NCBI GenBank assembly: GCA_030544215.1
Contig: JARZZO010000008.1
Span: forward strand, 20,600,614-20,664,613
Direction: 5' to 3'
DNA: 64,000 nucleotides
Source: Zantedeschia hybrid cultivar
Taxonomy: Eukaryota > Streptophyta > Magnoliopsida > Alismatales > Araceae
The notes under the pieces are model-generated. The model did no database searches, had not been told where the DNA came from, and saw nothing but the letters and a program-made list of their open reading frames with translations. This document shows positions 1 to 13,400 of this stretch, one piece after another (position 1 is the first letter of the stretch; each line of letters starts with the position of its first letter). The position numbers and the translations under genes were made by a program.

Positions 1-3000
1 CTTGTTATAAAACAACCTCCCCGGGTTTGAGTTGATGGCACCGTACGGCTATTTCGACCATGCATGTTGCTTATGGACGTGGACCACTAGCTGTTTGTTT
101 ACCAATCTGATGAAGCTTATCGGGACCACTTAATTTGGTAGGAAGACTATGTGGCGAATTCGCCGACATCAAGCACAGGCAGCTTGCCCATCTCGATCCA
201 GATGGGGCAGAGAGATTCGTTGTTCGCAATGGTAGAAAAGAACCGTTAGGTTTGGTGAGCAAAAGAGGAATGTATACTATATAAAGTATGTGCTTAATAT
301 CTAATATGTAGTGCACTAGCGTCAAGAGGAAGGAAGGAAGATGTCAAGAAAAAAGAACAGAACACGAGAAAGTCGTCATGACACCAAAGCATCATCAATG
401 GAGGCGTGGAGGAAACAGCCAACGTAGAAGACCACGTTATTAATAGCTTAATTCCTTCTACGTACAAACGTATAAGCTTCAAAGCTGTGTTTAGAAGCTA
501 TTGCCGGACACCCATGATCTGGCCATGTCAACCTATCATCACAGTGTCAGGTCCTCATCCTTTGAAGAAAAGTTCCATGCCCTACTCACCCTAATCGCCT
601 ACCAGTACCTCCCCCCCAGAGACCTGTAAAGTGGGCTGCTGCTGTAGAAAAGCAACACAACAGATCTGTAAACAGCTCCTGTTGCATAATGAAACACCAT
701 CACGGCCAACCCATTACAATTTTACTAGCTTTTCACGAAGCCAACGGTGGAAGAGTTAAAAGAAAGAATTTTTTTATGGTCACTAACGGATGTTGGCCTG
801 CCGCTGATACACCGGATTGTCCAATGTTTCATAAGGCCACCAAGTTTGGGCCCCTCGATCTCTAATGCAAAGGTTCGGTGGCCCATCTGAAGACTTAAGC
901 TGTACACATGCATGAAGCTTATGTCCGCCGTGAAGCCAACACTGGTGGTGGTCAGGTTGGAGTCTATTCGCCATATAGTGTACAATAACAGAGAAGCCGG
1001 ATTGAGACCGTACTCAAGTAATGAAGCCCACATGAACCATGAGCCTTCACATGGTGGGGTGGAGGGGATGTGCCCAAATGAGGGGCATCCCCTTCCTACA
1101 CCCGTTGGCCAAAGCCCTGTGTAAGACCCCGTTGTCATCTTTTTCCCTTCTCCTTCACAAGTCCATGTGTCCGCGCCTGTAACCAGAAGAGGGCAGAATC
1201 CACAAAGGTCTCCATTACGGGGACTGAAGCCAAGAAGTGCCTCAAGGAGTAGTACTGTATTCCCCCCATGCACTTCGTTCTGTTCCGGGAAGCGGAAACC
1301 CACGTTGCCGGCGTCCACCTTTGCCTTCACTGCATGGCAACTGGATAAGTTTAAGAAGAAAAGCCTCGGAGTTAAGGGTCTTCTGGCCTCAGGTACCTCC
1401 CTCCTTCCTCTGGCCTCTGGCAACTGGATAAGTTTAAGAAGAAAAGCCTCGGAGTTAAGGGTCTTCTGGCCTCAGGTACCTCCCTCCTTCCTCTTTCTTC
1501 TCCCCGGGGAACAACAAAAGGAGGCAGATGAACCAGAGGAATCTGGAAGTCAGCGTCACAAGAAGCTTTACTTGGAAGCAACCTTGCTGCCACTGTTACT
1601 GGCCTCTCGATATAAACGGAGAGGACCGGTGGCCAGCCGCGACTCGCGTCAGCGCGCGCTTGCTGCGCCATGATGAGGGGCTTCTTCTTCTCTTTCAGCT
1701 GGCGGAGAAAAGGAATAGGGACCGCGCCGTGCCGTGGACGATGGGGACCCCCGGATGGCCCCACTGTGCTCCCCACTCGGCTGCCTAGCTGCATGGCCGG
1801 TCGCCACCCCCGATATGCTGTTCTTCTCTTTCTTCCTACGGCCACTGGCTCTTTCTTCTTGGCTCGGTTCTCTCCCGCCCTTCTAAGAACAGCCGATAAG
1901 ATGGCACATTGGAGCTAAAGCTAAGAAAATAGAACCTGCGGTGAGAAGGCGGCCAGCTAGAGGACCACTGTGGTGGAAGATGACAGTGATGATAATGTTG
2001 TGTTGATTGATCGGATATCTATGTATATATGTGCTTATCAGTTTTCTAACGGAGCATGTTCTTCCACAAAGATGACCATACAGACACGTTCAAATGGTCG
2101 ATCGACATTCTTACTTTGAACAACAGCGATGGTACAACAATAGATGGAATGCAGATGTGACATAAATTTTGGTTCTCTCGAGCATTTGTCTGTCTAACCA
2201 GTCGATCCTTGTTTGAGGTTGAGCGAACATTGAGTGGTGGAGAATATTTGAATATGATATCTAACTTAATCACAGGTTTGAACAAAGAAAATAATCACTC
2301 TGTCTGTGTACATGAATCATTTCTCATAGTCTGCAAAGTGACAGGAATCTCCTACACTAAGTACACCCTCTTTTAAGAAAGATATCTAACTTACAAAGAT
2401 ATATATTCTTTTACTGGTCATGTATGAGATTTAAAATCTTCAGCCATTCATAAATTTCCATTTAATAGGAGTCAGAACACAATGTACTTTAGATGTTGGA
2501 TATACAAGAATCAAATCCTCCACTCCTAAATGATATTTAATTGTCAAACAAATATTTTGACACCATGTCCCAGTACAAATAAGGTTAGAAGTACTGATCT
2601 TAGGTTATGTAGCTGTCTTGGTAGTCTCCCACGAGGACTGTAAGGCAAAAAAACCCAATCAAACTCGATCAGGACCATGATAGACTAGTCGAGATGGTGA
2701 ACACGACAGTCCAATTGAAACAATAAGTGTGCAGCCAACCAGCATAGATTACTGTGCCATATCTCTGCCTTTGTCCTTAGCTCCATCGAATTCCTCGAAA
2801 TCAAGCCACTTATCAAAATCCAACAATAGTAGCAGAGATGCACCCTCCATCGTACACCAGTTTCTTGCAGAAGAAACTCCAAAGCAGACCCTACTGAACA
2901 GTGAGTTTTGCCTTCAACGTATGGACCCATGTATCAGTTTGTCTTCTGCAACCTTGCCTTGCTGCATATGGCCAACAGCACATGCAGAGGACATGCATTT

Positions 3001-3082
3001 AACAAAAGGGGAAGGGCCCACAAAAGAAAGTACAACGGGTTGTTTGTTTTAACGTAAAACAATGTAATTTGAAGTAATTGTT
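1..3082. other. Left flank, no gene recognised
   Basis: I could not assign any gene here. Several open frames of 60-230 codons exist, mainly at 725-1845 where GC content is raised, but none carries a motif I recognise, a convincing splice structure or a homologous copy elsewhere in the window. The raised GC and the 83-bp duplication at 1336 suggest the 1.1-1.9 kb stretch once belonged to a gene or promoter. A frame on the minus strand near 2860-2760 is acidic and hydrophobic at its start but stops quickly. Left as unannotated sequence. Confidence 0.4.
1336..1494. repeat. 83-bp direct tandem duplication
   Basis: The sequence from 1336 to 1418 is repeated almost exactly at 1419-1494; the second copy lacks the last few bases. 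Both copies contain the same run from GGCAACTGG to TCCCTCCTTCCTCT. No difference is visible across the shared part, so the duplication is recent. It shifts reading frame (83 is not a multiple of 3), which argues against a conserved coding role. Confidence 0.8.
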
Positions 3083-3545
3083 TCATTTTATGCAGGTCTG
3101 GTGCGCGCCAACGCTACCCGAGAGCGGCACCTGCACCTTCGAAACCTCCTTTAGCAGTGGCAAACCGAGGGGGAGCTCGTTGAGCTGTGCAAGCCATTTG
3201 ATGGCTGCTATTAGCATCGTCCACCCAAATTGGCATTTGTCGAACCCGTGAGTACCAAATTCTCCTCCATCAGCTCTTCTTCCGCCCATTGCTTGTGTTA
3301 ATTTAGCAGTGGCTATTGGGATAGTTCCGTCTGTATTTGTGCTTTCTTGTGCTCTAATATCCATAAATGCAAGTACAAGGGCCCATCGTATTTTCCATCT
3401 CCAAAGAAAGTTTTGAACTGTAAGAAGGGGATTGGTGAAGGAACTGCGTGGGATGGATGGGGAAATTAGATTAATAAACTTTGTACTCATATTTCCTGAT
3501 ATTATTCGGAAATAGTTGCAACGGACATTTTTTTGGCATTAGTTT
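3083..3545. repeat. Duplicated flank block, paralogue of 34957-35320
   Basis: This block aligns with 34957-35320, which lies at the matching place downstream of gene B. Shared landmarks are the GGCACCTGCA...AACCTCCTTT segment, the GAGCTGTG...GCC segment, GGGATTGGTGAA, TGGGATGGATGGGG and the following ATTAATAAACT/ATTAATGAACT. Spacing differs by indels. It shows that the duplication that produced genes A and B carried several kilobases of 3' flank. A 135-codon open frame on the minus strand (3083-3490) is not preserved in the other copy, so I do not call it a gene. Confidence 0.65.
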
Positions 3546-4296
3546 CTTTACTGTTGGTTTTTTTCTTTGTTTTTGGTTTGGGGGGGGGGGTGTTTAAGAG
3601 AGAAATTGGTCAACTAGAGATTGACCGACTACAAACTAGTTGGCCTTTCTAGAGGCTAAGGGGATGCATTGTGTCTCGTTTTCAGAGCAGTTGTTATGAC
3701 TTATGAGTCGGGATGTCCTCATCCTCGTGTGTGGGGGCCTACAATGATCCAGAGATCTCATCTCTTATGGATCTGGTGAAAACTTGTACTCAGCTCACAG
3801 TGCCTGAATACTTAGAAGAACGTATGGGTATTGTCAACCCTGAAAACAACAAGGGTACAATTCTTAAAAATCATATTATAATCTCGAAGTATATTGATAG
3901 AATGAGATCATGAAAGAGATGGATGGGAGGAATATATTTATCGCCATGGAAATAGCTTTCTTTATAATTTTTCAGAAACAGTTACCATTGAAATTTGTCC
4001 TAGATAAGGTGTAGTGCACGATGACCTTTTTCCTTTTTTATGTGTTATTGTTCTTATTTTGACTGTTCATCATAGACATGGCTACTCTTATTATTTCCTG
4101 CTTCTTTATGATTATCTGTTCCAAGGATGATAGCGTTTGTTGTTCATTCAATTTGTGTGGTCTATACTTAAAATTATTGTAATTCATTATGTACTTAAAT
4201 ATCTATTGTAAATAGCGTAGAACTCACATGCATGTCAATCATGTTGTTTCCCTTTCTCTTCTTTGGATAGGACCCAAGATTCATTGGGGAATGAAT

Positions 4297-4628
4297 TTTT
4301 TTTATTTATTTATAAAGTGACAGAAGTCACAATTCTATTAAGAAAAGAAAGATTAATACAAAGATGACACCCGAATATCCTTAGTCAAGAGCACACTCCC
4401 AGCTAAGCCCCAGGGAATCTGAATGACCATATTACAGAAAAGACTGTTTTATCCAGTAAATAAAATAGTGTAATCAAATACAAGAAAAATAAAAAGTTCC
4501 TCCAAGATCTAACAATCATCAAAAGCTGCAAATTATCCTCATTCAGGAGATCAGCTGCTCTGGCCCAATCTTCAACCCATCTGACTGCACTTTTCAACAG
4601 ATCACATGCACTGTTGTAGTGATCATTG
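4297..4628 (-). mobile_element. 5'-truncated LINE-like retroposon with target duplication
   Basis: A 332-bp insertion starts at its left with a T-rich tract, which is a poly(A) tail read from the other strand. It is flanked by TTGGGGAATGAAT (4284-4296) and TTGGGGCATGAAT (4629-4641), a 13-bp target duplication with one difference. The paralogous site near 42138-42150 is uninterrupted (TTGGGGCATGAATTAT), which proves the insertion. The element's 64-codon minus-strand frame (4597-4403) has a W-E-D-W-A segment but is too short to place. I infer the 3' end of an L1-type LINE; a SINE is possible but no A or B box is visible. Confidence 0.7.
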
Positions 4629-5309
4629 TTGGGGCATGAATTATATTGACAAGAAATATCAAGAGCACTGGACTTTGCTCATACTGCTTTAGAACCATCT
4701 AATTGTACATTTATAGCCATGTGATAACAGGTAAGTTCACATATGACTAACATGTCCCCTTTGCAATAGACTTGGTTGTGTATTTTAAAAACTTCACTTT
4801 AGTTCCAAGGTTTGATTTCAAGGGGCTAGGAGCTATATATTGGTAAAGTCATCGGTTTAATGAGATACATGAACTATGAAGTCATTGAGATACCTCTATT
4901 CATACAAACAAAGCTATCGAGGCGAGTTAGTATGTCATGTTTTCTTTGAACAATGACCTGCATTGTGTTCTAATGCATTTGCCGTTTGAATATTTTTGGA
5001 TGCACACATGATAGATTTGCATATTTAAACAAAGTTATTTTGGGAATATTTTTAGTTTGTTACTCTTCATAAAAAAATTTAATAAAGAGTGATATTTGGG
5101 AATTTTAATGAATCCCTTTGGAGATGCAAAACTGGAATCATGTCTATGAATCCTTGAATTGGACCCTCCCCACCAGCTTTGGTTGATGTTAATAACATTG
5201 TTTTACGGACCAAAAACCTTTGATTAACCACTTTTTTTAAGATACCCATAGAGAAATATAGACTAACGCAAGAATTGTACAGGTTTAATATGCCAACTAG
5301 AAAGAAAGC

Positions 5310-5517
5310 TGCTCCCAGGTTGATGTGACGTATTCCACCAGTTGACTGTAGACCTTATTATTGGTATATCGATCGGTCCAGCACGGATTGAAATAGGAGT
5401 CGGTTCGACATGAAGCTTTTGAAAACGTAGTGCACCCAGAAAAATAAGGAACGAGATGAATACAGAAGTTAAACGAGCGTCCCACGCCCGGAAGGTAGCC
5501 CACATAGGTCTTCCTTT
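5310..5517 (-). pseudogene. ccmC: Mitochondrial ccmC fragment in nuclear DNA (NUMT)
   Basis: Read on the minus strand, the segment translates without a break into the internal part of plant mitochondrial CcmC, the membrane protein that delivers haem during cytochrome c maturation. Recognisable pieces are GRPMW, WDARLTSVF, LGALRFQK, ISIRAGPIDIPII and NWWNTSHQPGS. The match begins and ends abruptly: neither the start nor the C-terminal third is present. It is therefore a piece of organelle DNA joined into the nuclear chromosome. The flanks align with the gene B side near 38400 and 38570, where about 165 bp of local sequence stands instead, so the fragment replaced sequence in this copy. A few residues differ from the usual protein, consistent with decay. 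Confidence 0.85.
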
Positions 5518-7435
5518 TTAGGATTTCAGAGTTTTTTGAAACTTCTAGATTTTAATTAATTTGGAGGATTTTTATGCACTTGCTATAGTTCTCAGGGATT
5601 GAATTGCATTTCTTAAGGTTTCTGTTTTGTTTTTTTAGACTGGGATTTTTATGTTATTTTCATAGGCTTTGAGATGTTTCTGCATTTTTTGGTGAATTTT
5701 AAGACATTCTTTTGTTATTTTTCCAAAAGAATGGGTAAATTTGCAATTCCCAGCTTTAAGACGAATTGTAATTTTCAATGTTCTTAGGGCATTATAGTTT
5801 CTATTAGCCCTCAGTTTTTTTTTAAATGTTCTTAGTCCTCAGTTTTAAATTACAATTTTCTCAATTTTAGTATTTGAATTACAAGTTGTATTAATTTTAG
5901 GGTTTAAATTACGTACTTATTAATCTTACGATTTAAGTGCAAATTTTATTAAGTCTAGAGTTTAAACTGCAATTTTTTATTATTTATAAAGTTTAAGATG
6001 CAGGTTTCGTCAAATTTAGGTTTATGTTTGAAACAGAATAGGTTAGGAATTGAGTTTGAATAAAGCTAAGTTTTGACTTTACACTTAGAATCAATCAGAT
6101 TTGGGATTTGGTTTCAGTTTGGTTATGATTAGGATTTTAATTGAAGTTTGGTCATATCTTTTTTTTACACATAAATTCAAGCTTGATTTGATTAAATTTA
6201 GGGTTTATATTTTAAGTTTAAGCTTAATTGTATTCGGGATTTTGGTTCAAGTTTGGTTTGATTTCAGATTTGAGTTTTAACTTAGATTAGATTTACTATT
6301 TGTTTTAGGTTTGATTAGGGTTCAGAGTTTGCATTTAATTTGACTTAGCGTTGGATTAGTATTTGATCTAGGCCATGGCTGGTTACAAGATGGGCATCAC
6401 CAATACATATCACATTATTACAATCATGGTTTTTTTTATCACAACTATACCCATGATCATAGGCATGTTGAATCATGATCATGATGGTCATATTACCCAT
6501 CATGTTGGGATCACATAGAAGCCATATCATGTATATGTTAAGCATCAAACTGTCATGAGACCACAATCACCAAAAAAACTACACATGGCCAACTACATAT
6601 TGTGTAATCATCTCATGGTACCATACACTAATTACAGTAATGGCTATATCATTAGGGTATTTGTATGCAAAGAAATAGGTGCGAGTGTGAAGTTGAACCT
6701 TCACTAATTGGTTGATTACGTAACATCCAATGGGCAATTTTCCTTTAAATATAATAGCATTCGATGGGGGGAAACCTAGCCTTTGGACTCTTTTAACCTC
6801 CATCACCACCTGTGGAGTGGGGGGACCATGTGGGCTTCCCTTATGGAATCTTTCAAAGGAGAAGTGAACATGATGGGGAACAAGAATTGCTAATTGTATA
6901 GAAAGAGTAGCAAAAGGAATCTTAGGTGAATCTAAGGATAAAAAGATCCTAAAGAAAGAGATTTAATAGTGGAATGATAAAATTCAAAAGCCGTAAAGAA
7001 AAATGAGAATATTTTAAAGCATGGCAAAAGAATAAAAATGCTCAAACCTAAAACTAAAAAAAAGAAATAGTAAGAAAATAGTTAGTGAACTAAGTTAAAG
7101 GCTTTTGAAAATTATATCATAAATTAGGAACTCAAGAGGGTGAAAAGTGTATATTTGTACTTGTTAAACTAAGAGATGAAAAGAGTAAGCATGTTAAATG
7201 CATTAAGAGTGAGCATCAACAAGCTCTAGTTAAAGATTTTGAGATTAAAAAGAGGTAGTATACCTATTTTGAGAAATTGTTATCCCACCGTTCTTTTACA
7301 AATCCTACCCCAAATATTAATGCTTGAAATCTTGACAAGGGAATTGTAATATATTCATTACATCACGAGGAATCTATTGTCTAGCAACTTAAAGAAGTAC
7401 ATTCATAAGACAAGTGAAACATACAGTACAAAATT

Positions 7436-10400
7436 TTAAAATATGAAATAGGCAATAGAGTATATAACGCCTGCTAGCATGAATGAGGTTCTGGCAACTG
7501 TAAGTGGCACTTTCCCTCCATCCCTTCTCCATGCTATGGCCTCGTAAATAGGCCAAGCATTAACCATCACAAAACCCGATATGAGAATTTGCATCAACAT
7601 ATCTTGTACGTTACCTTGTCTCATGCTTTTCACCAGCCCCAGAATGAAGGATGTAAAATTTACTATAGCAATTGTGCCTAGGGACACAAAGAAGGGTGAC
7701 TCCGCTCCAAAATCAAAGATGCCTTCATTATATAGCTTACTTTGCTCATCATCCATTACTTTATTGGTAACATGGAATCCAATATCAGGTATGCCAAGAT
7801 GTTGAAGGAAGAATTGTGCTACTCCAAAAACATAAGATGTAACTCCTCGAACCATCCACATCCTTTGGTCATTCCACCATTGTCGAATTGTTCCTTTTGC
7901 TGTAAGGAAATCTGTGAGGTCTTGTGCATAGGCAGCTAAGAAAAGGTACACATATAAGTACCACCATGGATCAAACACCTGCAATGTCATTTTTGTCAAC
8001 GTCACCATCCTGATTCTATAGATAAAGTAAGCAAGAGGAAGGTTGAAAAAGTGTAGGGGAAAAATGTACCTTTGGAAACAGAGGCACTTGGTATGCTAAA
8101 GTCACCTGTGGCAAGATGCCATAAATCAAAGTTGGGATGCACCAAATCCACCAAAATGCATAATGTGCATAGCACAGGGCCATGGGTAGACAATCTTTGC
8201 TACTACCGAAGCTAAGGGGGCAATACTTGGAGAAAGCCACCTCCAAAAGTCCTATACACCATCTCTTGTTTTGATTGAGGACATCATTAAGAGTGATCGG
8301 TACATCACCTAGGAAAGCGGGCCTTTGGGGATCACAAAATACCGACTCCCAACCTTCACAATGCAAGTGATATCCTGTGTTATAGTCTTCAACTAGTGAA
8401 CCATATCGCATTCCCATCTGCAAATTGCAAATCCTAGCTTCTTAGCTAGATAATCTCTCAACATTGTGTTTGAGGATATATTGACAATTATCAAGTAACA
8501 TCATTGTCATTGTTGTGGAAATTTAAGAAATTATCATCTTTAATGGATTTCTTAAGGCAGCGAGACATTTTCAAAAAGAAGAAGAAGAAGAGCTCTTCAG
8601 GCTTACCGTGTAACCCCACTTTGTTCCCTGCTCGTAATTACAACTTGCCATTCGAAGAGCACTTGTGAGGACCACCTCAGAACTTATAGAATTCCCACTG
8701 TTGACTTTTGTAAAGTTGCCAACCTCTGGTGCTGGTCGTAACAAAGATGGACTAGCATAGAAACAAGTTCTAGAGAAGAAACAACCACTACCAACGTAGC
8801 TTGTTCCTCGAAAGCCATCCATTCCTATTGGATTTATTTGGAATAGGCGTTTCAGCTCACTGGCATAGATGTCATGCTCATTGATCCCTTTAAAACGTTG
8901 TGGGAATTGGACGTAGGCAAGCTTGGCAGTCTTATCACGGTCCAAAAGATGGCAAAGTGCTCTCTTTGGGGTTTGGGGATCATTGGAGCACATGTCGCAG
9001 TCCAACGTAAGAACCACTGGTGCATTGGTCATGACTCCTGAAACTCGTATCTGGCATCAAGAAGAGTACACATGAAACAATTAAATGGGTTGCCTTCTTA
9101 AACAATGAGAGATAAAAAGAATTAAAAAATCATAACCATAGCTTCCTCTGTATGAAACTATGAAGATTCCCTTTCTTTCTCTTGGATTTTGACCCTTCAC
9201 CCACATGGCATATATGACATGATTGGACTCATTCGGTAATTTATTATTTCATGTAAGTTGAACAACATATAAGAAGAACCCTATGTTACATTATAAATAA
9301 CAATATTTATAACAATAACAACAGATGCATACCAAAAGTCAACAATGATGGAAGTTGATTAACAATTTACCAGAACATTGAGAGCCCCAGCTTTAAAGTG
9401 ATGTTGAAAGTTTTTCTTTTTCTCTCTGGAGATGTAGATAAGGTTTGGTAATGGATGATTTGCAATATCCACCTCCCTACTACTTTCCAACAAGACCTGT
9501 GCCAAAGGAAAGGAACAAAGGAAAAATAATTTAAATTGCTTTTTTAGCATGCAAGTATATGACATGCGAGACAGCTATATTACCTTGAAATGTTTCTTAG
9601 CTCATGATTCATACATTTGGGTTCTTGAAATTACAAATATAAAAGTCAGTACGTATAAGATATAACTTACATGAATGTTGGAATCATTCTTAGCATATGA
9701 TCTATGCAGTGCTTAATTATAAATATGAACAGAAGCATTATAAATCCGCATGTAGCGAGCAATGATGTTTCACTTGGGATGGACAATTAGACAAGGATAT
9801 CTGTTGTTAGTATAATTAAATTCTAGTAAGCAGCTGGTTCTAACTTTTTTTTTTTTTTTTTGGAGTTAGGGAAACCCTGGCAAGCCAGGTAAAACCTGGG
9901 GTTGCATGCAGGAGCAGACAGGACGCCTCCCAGCATTGGCTCTAACATTGAAGGTCAGTAGACAGTAAATAATTCAGTGGCTATAAATTTGCTCAAGTTG
10001 GTTTTGTGTCCCAGGCTCCCAACCTAAAATTCTGGCGATGCCTCAGGGAAAGAGGGCAAATTGATAAAGGCTTCATTTGTTTTCAAAATTCACTTGTCTT
10101 GGGAGCATGTTTCCCACTAGCATACTTGAAGCTGTACCATGCCAACCACGACTCTAGTCAATATTGCAATATTAAGTTTTTTATAACATACACTCCGGAG
10201 TGGAAAATAGTATAGGACCTGGATTATCGTTGGGTGATCTTGATGAGTGAAGCCAATGGTCCATTCTTTGAAAAACTTGGGTTCCTCATTAGAGGTAAGA
10301 AACTCCTCACTGACAGTACCTTTTTCCATGGCACTTTCTACTTTCTCTTTCATTCTTTGGTATAATATCTGCGAAAATAAATAAAAATTGTAAGAGATGA

Positions 10401-13400
10401 ACAATGGATTTCATTGAAGAAGATATGAAAAGAAAAATTCTTCACTTGTTATCCACTAATCTAGAACTAGATAATACTGAAGAATTGTGTAAGATGCAGT
10501 ATGTTTTATGAGATGTAACGTGAAACTTTGTGCTCACCTCACATCCTTATTGTGTTTGCACATGTCTAAGTGATCCTAATGGGTGAGGGCATCACATAGA
10601 TTGAGAAACATGGCAGTTTCATATGTAGATTTCTAGGGAATTTTGGACAGTGAAAAGTTTCTGGCTTCAATCTGGAATGTGACAAATGAAGCTTCATTTG
10701 GCTAAATGGACCTCTAATAAGCAAAATCGTTGGCATAATAAATGGAATCTGCAACTGAAGTGAACAAGTCTTGAATACACATGGCATAGTCCATAGGTTC
10801 ACATACTGACCCCCACTCATGTCCCATCATTTTAAACCCCAGTCCCACCCACTTTTGGCACTTGGATTTCATGTACGATTTGAAGAATAAGATATTTGTA
10901 AATGGCATTTAAATAATGTTGATAAATTAGTGGACCAAGTGGATATTACGAAATGCATCCATGAAACGAAACCCTGTTTTTATTTTGCTTAAATTTATAT
11001 GCATGAAGAACGAAGGTGAACTTTACCAAAACAATTTACCTATATTTTTTAAACATTGGATAGAGAAGAGATGGCTATTTCCACGTTTCTTCAACCATGT
11101 GCTTCCCACCAAGTTAAGATGATAGCAGATGAAGAAAACGTGCACACAGATTGTGTGATAGTGAAAGGGTGGAATGTGTTATTTCTATCCCTACTTGAGA
11201 TTCGAGAGTACCTAAAATATGTAATTTCATCCAGACCCAAAAATAATACATTACTAATCCATTTATGTGAAGCTGGTGGGAAACATTTTGGCATGCAGCA
11301 GTATAATTCTTTACCAATTACAAAACATCACAATTTAATCCATAAAGAAATGAATACTATGACTAGACGTATGTTTTAGTTAGCTTTTCTGATTGTACCA
11401 TACTTTGTGGAATCAAAAAGACAAATTCTTAATGTTATCATGCTGTCAGATCTTTATAGTTTCCCCTAGTGGCTGATACATACAGACATGTACGTTAGAA
11501 ACTGAATAATAAAACAAGAGACCAACTCAAAGACGTTGAAAAAAATCAGAAAAAAAGATCATATTTATTCAAAAGAAATTGAATCTAAACAGAAAAATTT
11601 TCTCACACATGTTGCAGCGGAGTGCCTATGCATCGGATCGCACCTCTGCACAATGCTAGCCATCAGATTATGGAGAGGCGCGATCTTTTCCTATTTTTTA
11701 GACTATTTGATCAAATTTTGAATGGTATGCACAGTGAACTGAGGTAGTCCCTCAGCTTGATAACGTTTAAAAAAAAAAAAAAAAATGCATCCAACGCTCC
11801 CATCCGATCACCCACCTAGAACTGCAACACGGTGCAGCATGTTTGAAGTGATATCATGTTTCTGAAGTGAAAGCACCAGCTGATTCTAAAAAGAACTTGG
11901 AAGGATTTGTGAGAGCATTAGATTTGTCATTTTAAGCACAATTCCTTGTTCTTAAACGGTGATGCACCTACAGATTTCTTGAGTTATCTTCCTTCTATTT
12001 TGACTCAATTTTTAGCATGGATGAAGCTTGGTGCAAAGAGTGTTTGATGTTTATTCGCACAGTTTATTCTATCAGTTTTTTAGCATTTTTTACTTCATTT
12101 CTTACTATCTTTCAATATTTCATACTTGTTTAAACCCCCTACGATCTTTGAGCCCTCCTTAAAAAGTCCCTTCGCTTAGCAACAGTTAAAAAAAAAAAAA
12201 AAAAAAAAGAATACTTCATGAAATATTCCTTCTATGTACCATATTTCTATTGAAATACATTAGGAATATTTTTAATATATTCCTTTTTTTGATAACTTGC
12301 TAACTAGTGAGACTTTATAGGAGAGTTCAAAGACTGTGAGGGATTTAAAATGAACATGAAGACTATAGAGACTAATATGGAATATTAAAAGATTGTAGGG
12401 ACCTAAAAGTAAAAAAAGCCTTCTAGTTTTCTTGAATGTAAGAAGTTTTTAAAAGAATATAAATGGTTTTTAAGATGTAAATATTCTTCCAAAAGTACTT
12501 TTAAGTAGAAATTATGTGAAATATGATACAATATTTGTTTGGAAGTCAATTTTTTTATCTTTATCATGAAAAATATAACACAGGAGTAGTTCTAAAGGCT
12601 CCGATTTTGTGACATCAAAAATTAATGCAATTTGGATTAACTCACAGGAAGACAAAAAAGTTGTCACCATTAACAATTGGGTGCCTACTGTCTAGGTTGA
12701 TACAGTAGGGGATTCCAGACATTAGGATGTGTTAATAGAGTGTATCAGAAAATTAAGTTAATAAAGTGTATCAGAAAATTATGTTGCCATATCATTTTCC
12801 TACTTCCAATTGATTTTGGACCTGCAATAATTTGAGTCAATCCTTCTCCCTTGACCCTGATGTAGACTGGATCTATCACGACCGGATTCCGCAGACGGAA
12901 TCCGGAAAAGAGGATCCGGAGCCGGTCCGGACCGAACGATGGAAGGGGACCCGACGGGGATCCGCAACGGAGCGAAGACGGGGCTTCTCGGGATGACCTG
13001 GATCAGCCCGCGGGGGGCGCGGTCTGCCGCCGGAGCTGCTCTTGGATAGTGAGCCGCTGCTCCTTCTGCGGACGGAGGCGCGGCGCGAGCAGGAGCTTCT
13101 CTCGGCCGAGCGGTCGGCGAGCGTCGGAGCCGAAGCCGGAGGGTCCGAGATCGGACGGGGGGAACGGCTCGCTCTCCGATAGTGAGCCCGAAGGCTCCTT
13201 CAGCGCGAGACCGAGCCTCCTGGAGTGGGGCAGCCGGCGGGCTTGCCCTTGGACAGCGAGCCCGAAGGCTCCTTCAGCGCGAGACCGAGTCTCCTGGCTT
13301 GGGGCAGCCGGCGTTCGGCGTCGAGACCAGGGAGGGGAATCCGAGGTCGGCGGCCGAGACCGACTCGGGGAGGTCGGCGACGATTCGAACCGAGCCCCTG

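Larger units (their letters stand above)
3950..7435. repeat. 3' flank of gene A, shared with gene B flank
   Basis: Most of this AT-rich stretch is paralogous to 36870-40450 and, in shorter form, to 41480-42900 next to gene B. Anchors are the TGTTATTGTTCTTATTTTGAC...CATAGACATGGCTACTCTT segment near 4040-4090 and the ATCTTAGGTGAATC and TAATATATTCATTACATCAC segments just before the gene A stop codon. Between 5800 and 6350 it is a degenerate TTTAGGGTTTAAATTAC-like low-complexity tract, also present at 38880-39360. Two insertions are specific to this copy: a truncated LINE and a mitochondrial fragment. No gene is seen. Confidence 0.7.

Noticed and set aside
725..1845. Open frames of 157-232 codons as a protein-coding gene
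   Set aside because: No recognisable motif, the frames overlap on both strands, and an 83-bp duplication shifts the frame. Composition alone is not enough.
3083..3490. 135-codon minus-strand frame as a gene
   Set aside because: The duplicated copy at 34957-35320 does not preserve the frame.
5263..5505. Plastid origin of the organelle fragment
   Set aside because: The protein is CcmC, which plants encode in mitochondria; plastids use CcsA, which has a different sequence.
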